DNA from: Proteles cristata cristata
Lineage: Eukaryota > Chordata > Mammalia > Carnivora > Hyaenidae
Assembly: GCA_017311185.1 (NCBI GenBank)
Contig: JAESUZ010000420.1
Location: 310,001-374,000 of the forward strand
Length of the DNA stretch: 64,000 nt
Direction of reading: 5' to 3'
The notes under the pieces are model-generated. The model did not search any database. It was given only the letters and a program-made list of their open reading frames with translations, and was not told where the DNA came from. Positions 13,101 to 25,100 of the stretch are shown piece by piece. The translations under genes and the position numbers were made by a program. Positions within the stretch are counted from its first letter, which is position 1; each line of letters opens with the position of its first letter.

Positions 13101-16100
13101 CCAGGGCTGCCTGGGACAGCCCCTCACCGGGCGGGGGGGAGGGGGGGCCCACAGCGGTGGGGATGAAGAGAAGGGCAAATCTCCATGTTGACTCTTTTCC
13201 ATCCCACCACCAGTCCATCTCCCATTCTACTTCACCCGGAGTCCCCAAACCCCCCTTTATCCAGATTCACTTTCTTCCTTTCTCATCCCCTCCCAATCCA
13301 TGTCCCTTCCCTCACCCCAGAAGGTCCTGTGACAGAAATCCCTAGGAATGACCAGAGTTGTTTGGTTTTTCTCTAATATGTGGACAAATCTTATTCCCAA
13401 ACCTGTTGGTACGTCAGAATCATATGGCATTTGTTAAAAGCACAACTTCCTGTACCCCGGGCCTACTGTAGTTTTGGAAATTGGACCCCAGAGGTCTCTG
13501 ATGCAGAGCCAGGTCTGAGACCACTGACCTAGAACATGGGTTCTTAAGAGATGGTACTGGATGCTGGTGTCAGATTCTCTTGGGGACCATTTTCAAAATA
13601 TATACCCAGTCCCCCATGTGGTTCTCCCTGTCCCTCATCCCTTTCTGAGAAACTTGTTTTTTACACCGCTTCCCCACCCCGAGGGACCTTGCAGGTGAAA
13701 TATCCAGTCGTTCCACTAGCTGGCCACCAGGCGCCCCCCTCCCCTCTAAGCCTGGGATTCTCAGTCTAGGACCGGCCATTTTCATTTACAAAGGTTTTCC
13801 ATTTGGCTGAATTTGCCTGTTGCTTGTCCATGTAGCTTACGAAGTGCTTTCCTATATTTCACATGAGCCATTTGATCCTCATGACCCTCTGAGGTAGAAT
13901 ATCGATGAGGAATTTGAGACTGGAAAAGGTGGTGACTTGCCCAAAGATGCATAAGTTGTAAGTGACAGAGCAAGGACTTAAGTTTAGGTCTTCCAATTCC
14001 AAACCCTGTGTGCTTCCCACTGGACCATGCTGTTTTGTGACTTTGTCTTTCCTTACAGGGTCTGAGTGGCAAAAAAAGGAGAAGGGAAAGGGTGTGTAGC
14101 CTTTTTACTCTTTCTCCTTTGTTTCTGCTAGTAAAAATCTTTTAGAAAGCAACTGCAAACATTTATTTAGCCTCTGCTGTGTGCCAGGTACTGTGCTTGG
14201 TGCTGGGGGTTCCAAACCACGAGGACATGAGCTGCAGCTTGGAGGAGCTCAGAGTCTAGTGTGGGGCGTAGGAGAGCTCTAAGGAGTGCCCACTTGAATG
14301 TGGAAGATGCCTGGGGGTGGGATGTGCTAAGGAACACAGTAGCCCGACCTACTAAAATGTAGAGTCTCTGGAGAGAGGGGACAGGCGATCTGGCTCCATA
14401 GCTAGACGAAGGGCAGGCTGTAAAGTCTTCTCAGTACTGTGCCAAAGGTTTTGAGCTTTATTCTGTTTAAAATACGGAGCCAGTGAACTTGCATAGAAAG
14501 CAACATGAACTTGTTTTTTTTTAATAACTCACTTTAAAGAAAGCTAACCAGTGATCGTATGAGAGATCATTGGCCCTGAGGAGGAACCAGAGCTGGGGAC
14601 CTCAGGAAGCTTCTGCACTCATTTGGGTGAGAAGGGAGGGCCTGAATTGGGAAGCAAGAATGGATGTGTAGCACAAGGGCTGAGTGGAGAGACACTTTGG
14701 AATAGAAGGGACCAGAAGGCCTTGGCAGCCAGTTCAGTGTGGGGTGGGGTGAGAGGCAGAGGAATCAAGGACGACTTCAGAAACCGCGGCAAGGGTTAGG
14801 TGCTTGCTTCAGAGACCTGCGCTCGGGGGGACTGTGAAGCTGTGTTCTGTCCCACAGTCGGAAGGAACAGGCGGTAGCAATGGGAAAGGGAGATGAAGGC
14901 AGCAGACCGAGAATATGGCCCCGTGGTCTTCACATTCACGGGATACCTTGGTCCCCGTGGCTTCCAGCCTCACTGTCAGCCGGGCAGGTTGTGGACCATT
15001 CACCATTCACCCCCTCGAAGCATGTCTCAGTAGTGTCTGTACTGCCCGTGCCCAGCCAGCACCGGGCGGCTGGGGGGTCCCCAGCTCTAGCTGCTGCTGG
15101 GGTGCCGTGTTCTCAGCAACACAGATCGGAAATTTTAAAGTCTTTCATTTGGAAACATGCAGTGCTTTTTCAGCACAGTCCGTGCAGCATGACTGAAGTA
15201 CGGGTTCCGTTGGTTTCTTTGGACGAACCTGAGAAACCTAATGACTACTTTTACATTAGTGTGGTGTGAGGGTGCCACAGATCCGGATTATTGTTCAGCT
15301 CTCAGAGCCCCGTCCAGTTATAAACCGGAAGCTGTTAGTCCGAGGACCTTTTTTCCTCATGTGGGTCCTCAAGGCCCTTTGCTTCCGTCTTTTCCTTCTG
15401 ACTGCTTGCCTTTAGGGATTTCTCTGTACATCACAGCTATACCAGAGGACTGGAGCAAAGGAAGTTGAAAATCAAATAAGTTGATTTGTAATTGTTAATA
15501 ACTCAGATAAGAGTTGGTTGAAGGAGAAATTAATTGGCTAAAAATTAGAGTTGGGAATTGTCTTAAAGTTATAGTGACCCATCGCTGTATCCAGGTCAGT
15601 AGAGGCGGCCATGGCAGCTTTCTACTCTTTTGTTTTGCAAAGGGAACCATGAAAGGTGGAAACAAACAAGAAGAAGCGTGGATAAATCCATTCGTTAAAC
15701 AGTTTTCAAATATCAGTTTTTCGGTAAGTACGTTTCCCCTGCAGCCTCCTCCCCTTTTAATGGTGGTCTGTAAATTTACCCTAATTTAAGGTTTTGTTTT
15801 CTTAACAAATTATTATTTGAGTCCTGTGAGTATGCTGGAGGCTACAGTAAAATTAGCCATGAAGCCTTCTTTATTTTTATAGCTGTAGCAAAAAAAAACA
15901 CGGGTCACATATCTTCTTTGACTTTTGACAAGTAATGAAATTTTTCATTTTCCATTTATTTTCATTGATAAATGAAGGCCTGCTAACATGCTCCATTTTC
16001 TTACTTCAGAGAGACTCACCAGAAGAAAACGTACAGAGCAATAAGATGGACCTTTCTGGAGGTAAATCAGGTTGAGTTTGTATTCATCACTGATGGACAG

Positions 16101-19100
16101 ACGTATCTGTGACATGCTACTACTAAGCGAGCACTGACCTGGGCCACAAGAGGGGAGATCTAGGTTCCTGCGGCAGTATCCGTGTGCTCTCCAGCACGCG
16201 TCAGAGTGCCGTGGTTTATAAGCCTTCCAAGTGCACGTCCCTGTGCAGGGCTGAGGTCTTGGTGATAGCAGTCTGTGATTACCTCAAACCTCCTGTCCAA
16301 GGAGGAGTTATCCAGGTTGGGTGATAGAGTCCTAGTAATTGAGGGAATGGGTGTGTGTAAAGGCCCAGATAACGTGACAGAGACAATATAAGACAGCTGG
16401 AGAAGTGGCAAGTAGTTCCATACATTGGGAGAAAAATTTAAATTGGTTGTGGTGGTGGGAGTGTGGTAATGGAGAAGATTTGCCTGGGGGAAGGTGCTAG
16501 AAATGAGGCAGAGAGTAAAACATGAGGAGCTGGAGGGTTTAAACTTCGTTCTGAAAGCATAGGTTAAATAATTTGAAGCAGGAGAATAACATTTAGATTT
16601 ATGTGTTTTCCATTTTTTGGTTTTTTTTTTAATTTTTTCTTTTTTTTTAGTTTATTTCTGAGAGAGAGAGAGACAGCATGAGCGGGGGGGGGAGGGGGAG
16701 GGCAGAGAGAGAAGGAGACACAGAATCTGAAGACAGGCTTCAGACACTGAGCTGTCAGCACAGAGCCCGACACAGGGCTCGAACCCACGAACCATGAGAT
16801 CATGACCCGAGCCGAAGTCGGACGCTTAACTGACTGAGCCGCTGCCCAGGCACCCCTGGATTTTTATGTTTTTAAAAAATCATTCTGGGAGGGGTGCCTG
16901 GGCAGCTCAGTTTAGTGTCCAGCTCTCGAGTTCGGCTTGGGTCATGATCTCACATGAGCCTCGCATCGGCCTCTGCGCTGGCAGTGCGGAGCCTGCTTGG
17001 GATCCTCTCCCTCCCTCCCTCCCCATCTCTCTCTGTGCCTCCCCTGCTCGTGCATGAGGGCTCTCTCAAAATAAATAAACTTTAAAAATAATATTAATAT
17101 TAAAATTATTATGGCTGCAGGTTGAAAATGCCTTAGGACAGGAAAGATTCACGGCAGAGGACTAATGAAAAGATACCATAACCAGTTTGAGATTTGTTGC
17201 AGGAGGATTTCAAAACTCTAAACCAAGATAGTGGGTGGGAATATTCTTAATTCCGTGGAGATTCAGGAGTTAGAATCAACGAAAGTTGATAACCAGTCTG
17301 AACCAATTCATTGTGGAAGGTGAGGGAGCAGGTGTGATAAAAGCCAATTTCCACTTTCTTGCCTTGAAAACTTTAGTAGGTGATGGTGTTATTCTGTTAG
17401 TCTGAGTCCAGGCTGGAGAGCGGACCGTGCAGTGATTTGAACAGGAAGATTTAATACAAATCGTAGGAATTATTTGAGTGACGAGGCTCTGGCTAGTGAG
17501 AGGTAAGGAGAGCACTGAAGATAGAATAGCAGAGGTCAGCGCTGAGGTGGTGTGCCCATGCAGGAGACCCAGCCTCCTGGACCCGGCCTCTGCTCCCCAC
17601 ACGGCAGAGGAGTCACCGTGGTGTCGCCCACACGGAACTGCAGGAGCGGTGCCCCGTGGGCAGGCGTCTCACGGGAGGCACGCTGCCACCACACCACCAG
17701 AGTGGCTGCCGGACGCCGCGGCTCCCGCACCTTCTGCCTACACGGTGCAGGGTCAGCTGGCCAAGGGAAGGCTAGGGAAAGGGTCCAGATCCATTTTTTT
17801 CAGGGCAGACCATGTGAATGTGGAGCTGAGGGGTGGTGGGTCAGTGGATGGTACGTTTCGTCCCACCCTTCGACCGCCCGTCTTCCACACACGCCTTGTA
17901 TGCGTGCGCCTCTGCCCCACTACAGTGGCAGAGCGGCTGTCTGTTTAACGAGGTCCAGCTTCCTTTCTGACGCGTGGGGATGTCTGCCCTCTCACCAGAC
18001 TGAGGAGACACACACAGCCCCAAGGGTCACTGCATTCATTGTTGGCGGTATTACTACCCTTCTAAGTCAGTCACAGTTGAGACAGGAAGACTAAGTTGTA
18101 AAGGGAACTTTCGACAGCTTGTGAATGAAATAAAAACGGGAAAGAGAAGGTTGGCCTATCCAGATAACCACACCCGTGTAACAAGCCACAGAAAACGTGA
18201 GAGCTTGTACTGACCTCGTTTCTGTGGTTGGTCACAAGCTGTGGTTGATGTCCGTGGCTTCCTTTTCTCAGCACCCATCCCACACTGCCCTGCTCTCACC
18301 ACTTCCTCAGCACCCTGGCTTTTTTTGCTGCTGGCGTGATGTGAACCTTTGTTTCCAAAGAGTCTGAGCTCTTAATCATCCTGCCTTTTCTTGGTTGCTG
18401 TAGTTCTTCATTGACCTTTACTGGTGGGTCTGGAAATGTGAAGGAGCACCCCCAGAGAATCCCCGGGGCTCCAGAGTACTCATGGCCTTCATTCTGTATC
18501 AGAAAACCCCTTTCCCCTGGTGATCAGTCAGTCACTTCAGCCAGTAGACGAACCCCTTTTGCCTGGCAATTCAGTGGCACAAGGAGGGGCGAAACGCCAG
18601 GTGCCATTTTCGTCTTCCAGCACAGCAGCCTGCTGTGTCTCCTGGGAGAAGCGTTTTCTCCCTCTCGAGGACTAAGGTCTCCAAATCTGTGGAGCTGCTG
18701 GAACAGGAAGCAGGAATTGAGTGGCTTATTAGGTGTAATAGAGAAACCATGCCGACCCTCACCTTCTGATTCCCAGGCCTCTGTATTCTAGTGAGGTGGG
18801 AGGCTGTGTCTCATGAAGCAGAAGCCCATCCTTTAAGGATGGTGTCTCCTAACTTGGTTTGTAACCATTTCTGCCTGTCAGTTTGGCTGGCTACGTTTGG
18901 GTGATGGTGTATGCCGTCAGACCACTTGATCCCATGGGCGTGATCCCATTGCTGTCCTACCTTTGCTGTGGAGCGAGTTCCTTGATCAGACACAGTGCTG
19001 GAAGAATAAGGCCTTCTGCCAGACGGTGGATGGCAGCAGCTTTGCAGGCAGCAAAACCAACTCCACATCCTGACTGTGGGTCTGCTCTGTGAGGATAAGG

Positions 19101-22100
19101 CCCTGCCGCCTCCCTGGCTCACAGAATGGCACACAAGCGGCTGTGCTGCTGTGCTGGTGGAACTTGGTGGAAATCTTTCCACAGAGCCACGTCTCACTAG
19201 AGACTCTGCTACCGAGCCATGTGGGGGTATGTGGGGGTGCTGGGGGCACATTGAACTTCCTCCCACAGCGTCTCTCCAGCGCCCTCAACTGACAGCCTCT
19301 GCACCAACTGGCAAAGGGGAGAATGTAAAGGGCCCAGGTGTGCTTTCACTGAGCAGTCAAAAATGGTGAATTTGGAGCTAAGAGACAGTAAACCAGTATG
19401 TGGTTACTATTAAAGATGAGACATATATAGGAATAAGAGGTTCAGTAGACAAGAAATTGGGTTTGAAGTTGCAGAGAAGTCAGAATGTGGAGAGTAATGG
19501 AGAGGAAGAACTGAGAGAGAGGAAGGTGTGAGCCTGTCTTGTCTCCAGTTTCCCCATCTGCTGAATGGCGGTGAGAATAGCAGGGATACCAGCATTAAAT
19601 TAGAGCACACATTTGGGACAGTTAGTGCCTGGCACATGGTGTGCATCTATCAGATGGCACGTTGTCGTGGTAGCTCTTTTTGTTATTTGTAACTGGAAAC
19701 TGCTTTTATTATACAGTTAAGTAGATTAAAGATGACCAAAGACGTCTTAATCTTTTTAATTCAAATTACTTGGTTCAGTAAAATGATAGTATCTGCTAAA
19801 CCCAACTTGACTTGTGAGGAATGCAAGATTTACTAAATGCGAGTGCACTTTTCACGTGTCCTTGTCAAGGCAGAAGTTCTCTCGGAGGAAATACTTTGCT
19901 TTCTACTGTAAATTTCTCTGAAGCCAACTGGATTGTCTTCCTACACGGTAACATCATTTCTTGCATTTATTAGGAATGTTACAAGACAAACGAATGGACA
20001 TAGATAAACATAGCCTAAATATTGGTGATTACAATCGAACGGTCGGGAAAGGCCCTGGTTCTCGGCCTCAGATTTCCAAAGAGTCTTCCATGGAGCGCAG
20101 CCCTTATTTTGATAAGGTAAGTTGTTTGTCTGTTTGCTTTGTTTCACCCCTGTGGCTAATAAACCAGTATACTTAATGGCATAATTTTCTCGTTAGCTGT
20201 TAGGGCATTTAATGTAAGGTACTATATATAATCCAGTGCCAAATCCTACTACCAGATTTGTAGGTCATTCTCCCTTTTATGTATCAATTTAGCATAGGGA
20301 TTGCATTTGTATTTTCTTCTGAATCCCGTAAAATGTGTTTGGTTCTTTTTATGTACTCTAGAATTAACACTAATCTAATCTCTTCTGTTCTCTACCTGTT
20401 TCCTGTTGATGCTGGAATGTCATGTGACTTCTCTTCTGTTCCTGCAATGATTTCTCCCTTCTACTTGTTTGCTTGGCTGGTGTTGCACATCTTTCTGTCT
20501 GTCCAATCAGGATGGCATTGTAGCAGATGAATCCCAAAACATGCAGTTTATGTCCAGTCAAAGCATGAAGCTTCCCCCTTCAAATAGTGCACTACCTAAC
20601 CAGGCCCTTGGCTCCATAGCAGGGCTGGGTATGCAAAACTTGAATTCTGTTAGACAGGTAAGTCCACGCGTGTACTTTAGGCTCTCTGTTGAATGCTTTG
20701 TAGAAGTAATAAGATCTCTTACGTGTAGTTACTGTGTTTAAATCGGTATTACAGTGTGACATTGCGACGTCTGTCCCTAAAGAATCCCACTGGTGTTCTG
20801 TTGCTGTTGTTTGGTTTTACAGAATGGCAATCCCAGTATGTTTGGTGTTGGAAACACAGCAGCACAAGCCCGGGGCCTGCAGCAGCCTCCAGCACAACCT
20901 CTTAGTTCATCTCAGCCTAATCTCCGTGCTCAAGTGCCTCCTCCATTACTCTCCCCTCAGGTACTGACTGCGCGCATGCTCTCCCCTGTGTGCCTGGAGA
21001 CTCTTGAGCCCTGAACGAGACCGCTAGGTGCTCGTCGTCATGTCGATTGGCGTCCTTGAGACGCAGCTAATGCAGGGTTTGCTGTCCTTACGAACGGATG
21101 TGGGTATAGGGTGAAGAAAAGGAGTCCAAGTCAAATTAAACCTGAAGTTTACCACTACCTTCCGGACAGTGTCTTGAGGGGAGGAGGACAGCAGCAAAGT
21201 AAATTGGCTGCTTTAAGATTCACCCCGTCGTCTTGTTGTTAACCCAGAAAAGTTTATGTGAACAATAAAGCAGAGAACATAACCAGCCCTCCACAGTAGT
21301 AGGGCACGGATGTCAGTGCTGTGTTGATACTCCAGCTACACAGCACATTTAGTTAGCTTTGAGTTATTTGATCAACATTATTAACTTGCCATTGTGATCC
21401 TAAGGTTCCAGTTTCATTGCTGAAGTATGCACCAAACAGCGGTGGCCTGAATCCGCTCTTTGGCCCTCAACAGGTAGCCGTGCTGAACCAGCTATCCCAA
21501 CTAAACCAGCTTTCTCAGATCTCCCAGTTACAGGTGAGTCCCGCAGCGGTCCTGTTCAGTACGGGTCCCTTGCGCGTCCACGGTGTGCCAAACCCGAGAC
21601 TCCGCGGGAGACGTGGCAGCAGACCACGGCAGGGAGGACAGGTGGTGAGCTGGAAGGGCGGGGTGCTCTGCGAGCACCACCCGATCAGGTCTGGGATGGC
21701 GGAGCAGGTAGGATGGAGTAGAGCGGGGCAGGGGGCATGTCCCTCATGAAGTGCAAGTGGAGACTGCACAGAAGCCCGAATTCAGCAGTGGCTCGAGGCC
21801 GGGGGGCCCCAGCAAGAGATTACGCTAGATGATGCCACGCTGTAGGTCCGCCCGCCACAGTCACCTGAAGCTTGCGGCTCCGTGACGCCGCGACACTGAC
21901 AGCCTTTTTGCCGTCTCCCCCCCAGCGATTGTTAGCGCAGCAGCAAAGGGCGCAGAGTCAGAGAAGCGTGCCTTCTGGGAGCCGGCAGCAGCAAGACCAG
22001 CAGGTACAGCCCCTCCTCCCCTTGCTTCGCTTCCACTGAACTCGTTTCAGTCGAACCTGTAACAACGGATGTGAAATGCCCGTGTTAAAATACAACGAAG

Positions 22101-25100
22101 CACATGGTGCATTTAGTCTCCGGTTTGCCCGGAGCTCGTGTATACTGGCGCCAGGTGATTGTTCAGCTTCCTGCCGGGGAGGACGTGAATTCGGCAGGTG
22201 CAGGGGAGTACCTGGGTGTCTGTAAAGACTCTGCCCATGGTGTTTCCCGATCTCTTGTTTTCAGGGTCGACCTCTCAGTGTGCAGCAGCAGATGATGCAG
22301 CAGTCCCGCCAGCTGGACCCCGGCCTGTTGGTGAAGCAGCAGCCCCCGCCAGCTCAGCAGCAGCCCCTCCACCAGCCAGCCATGAAACCTTTCCTCGAGA
22401 ACGTCATGCCCCACGCTACACCCGAGCTGCAGAAAGGGCCGTCACCCATAAACGCTTTCAGCAACTTCCCTATAGGTGGGTTTCTCCTTGGCCTCAGCGT
22501 TCGGCTGATGCTGGGGGCCGCTGGCCTGTGTCTCCTCCCTTGGCATCATGGTGCCGTCCCCTCAGGAGAACCGTGCAGGCTCTGTGGCTCGTCCCTGCTT
22601 CCCCCAGGGCCAGCCGATCTCCCTGCTTCCAGAAAGGCTCTCTCCATCCCAGAAAACTGTACTATTTTAAAAACTCCCTGCTTATTTACAGTGGGCTAGA
22701 ATATAGGCGAAGTTACTCTCCAGCCCCAGGTGACTTCCTCATAGGGTATGAGGGGGAGAGGGTTGTTAGTAACCACATGCCGGAGACAGTGGAGCCGCGC
22801 TGCCTTGGGGCACAGCTGGGAAGCATGGCTTCCGTGGTTTCAGCACCTGTATTTGTCATTATGGCCTGAGGATTTAGGGGTGATTTCTGGTGTGAGTGTG
22901 GAACACACAGGCGGGAGGGTTGCCTCTGTCACCCTCGCAGTAGCTCCCCTCTTCCCTTCATTCCTTGTCTCCCTCTGGAAACTTCAGGCTTGTGTGTTTT
23001 CCCCCTCCCTGGGTCTCTTCTCTTTGTGCCTTTGATTATCTTTTGAGCCTTGAGTGTTGACACTCTGTTCATTTTGCTTCTGCTTTCTCGCTTTTCCCTT
23101 ACAGTCGTGTCTCAGAAGCCAGCTTGGTTGGTTGCCAGCCCCACTGTGTTGAAGACAGCTAGCTAGCTAGCGTGTTCTGGGCTGTGGGTGGGGGCTGGGG
23201 CCTGCTGTTAGCCCTGCCGTGCTTCCCACTGTCCCACCCCACCCCCCACCCCCCGCTGACCAGCCGCAGACTCTCAGCCAGGACAGGGAGATCCTTTTTC
23301 CTGGTTAAGAGGTCTGCCTCATCCAAAGCAACACGGTTCAGTTGTCTAAGTCAGGTATTGGCAGACTTGAGCCTGTTGGCCAGATTTGGCCAGTGGCCTG
23401 GTTTTGTAGAGAAAGTTTTGTTGAACACAGCCGTGCTCTTTTGTTGATGTATTTTCTCTGGTTGTTTTTGTGCTGCAACAGAGACACACAGATCTTGTGG
23501 CCCCCAGAGCCCGAGATAGTGACTCTCTGAGGCTTCACAGAAAAATGTGCCGAGTCCTGGGTCTCCTTGATGGGTCCAGAGAGCAGCAAATGTAATTGCT
23601 CTCTCCAAAAATTGGGATGATATTAGAGACTTCATGTTATTAACGTTAAGTTTGATCTGCTTATCACATGAACTGTCATCAAACCCAAGTATTTAAAACC
23701 GTTTGGAAATTTTAAAATACGAACTACCATCTGGCTGCATGTTAAACAGATAATCTGATTCCCACTGAAAAGTGTTCGTTTTTAGGGGTGCCTGGGTGGC
23801 TCAGTCGGTTAAGCATCTGACTTCAGCTCAGGTTGTGATCTCGCAGTCTGTGGATTTGAGCCCCACGTTGGCCTCTGTGCTGACAGAGCCTGGACCCTGC
23901 TTCAGATTCTCTCTCTCTTTCTCTCTCAAAAATAAATTAACATTTAAAATTTCTTTTAAAAAAGTGTTAATTTTTAACAAGAATTTCAGATGATTCTGAT
24001 GTTGATGGTCCCTGTATCATACTTAATAAACCCTGACTTGGGGCGCCTGGGTGGCTCAGTCAGATAAGCATCCGACTTTGGCTCAGGTTATGATCTCACG
24101 GTTCATGCATTTGAGCCCCTTGTTGGGCTCTGTGCTGACATCTCAGAGCCTGGAGCCTACTTCAGATTCTATGTCTCCCTCTCTGTCTGACCCTCCCCTG
24201 TTCATGCTGTGTGTGTCTCTCTCTCTCAGAAATAAATAAAACATTAAAAAAAAAAAAAAGAAAGAAAGAAACCCTGACTTAACCATCAGTTTTCTGACCT
24301 GTAGTATGCAAGATGGAAATTTCTATCCTTGTTCTGAGAGAGACTGTCAGAGTCTGATGTGTTTCATCAGCAGAGGTCAAGGAAGTTGTGCCTTGAGTTT
24401 TGAGAGTCTTACCCTTAAGTATAATTGTTAGAACAGGATGTTTTTACTTTTTTTTTAATGTTTGTTTTACTTTTGAGAGAGAGGATATAAATGGGCAGAG
24501 ATCAAGAGGTCAGAGGATCCAAAGCAGGCTCCACACTGACAGCAGAGAACTTGATGCAGGGCTTGAACTCACAAACCATGGGATCATGACCTGAGCCAAA
24601 GTCAGTTGCTTAACCAATTGAGCTACCCAGGCGCCCCAAGACATTTTTTCTTTTAAATGACGGTGTCCTTTGGGTGGCCAACCAGTTGAAAACTTTTGTT
24701 TACAAGCAAAAGATAAACAACTGAACATGATTCTCTATATTTCTTTATGCATGGTGCTCTTGGGGGATAGCTAAAGATATCTATTTTATTGGAGATAAAC
24801 TTTAATATTTGACTTCCTTTAAGTGGTCTCTTTTTACCAAGGAAATTTATTTATTTGTTTGTTTATTTAGAGAGAGAGAGAGAGCAAGCACAGCGGCGGG
24901 GAGGGGCAGACGGAGAGAGAGAGAATCTTAAGCAGGCTCCACACTCAGTATGGAGCCATATGTGGGGCTCGATCCTACAACCGTGAGATCATGACCTGAG
25001 CCAAAATCAAGAGTCAGATGCTCAACCGACTGAACCACCAAGGTGCCCCACCAAGGAATTTTAAAATAATCAAAATTCTTTAGAGAAAGAGGTTTCCAAA

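Larger units (their letters stand above)
16062..19973 (+). other. TNRC6A: TNRC6A intron 6 in window
   Basis: A 3.9 kb intron filled with repeats: L2-like pieces (16430-16580, 17100-17540), two CAN-SINEs in opposite orientation (16620-16855 and 16891-17090), a GC-rich unassigned block (17540-17940), an antisense ERVL remnant (about 18130-19300) and a MIR (19540-19645). Confidence 0.65.

Noticed and set aside
18811..19266. 151-codon minus-strand frame in intron 6
   Set aside because: Lies in the ERVL remnant; the frame is a chance product of decayed repeat and not a continuous retroviral protein.
22198..22869. 223-codon plus-strand frame
   Set aside because: Runs over exon 12 in the wrong frame and on into the intron; exon 12 is fixed by splice sites and TNRC6A identity.
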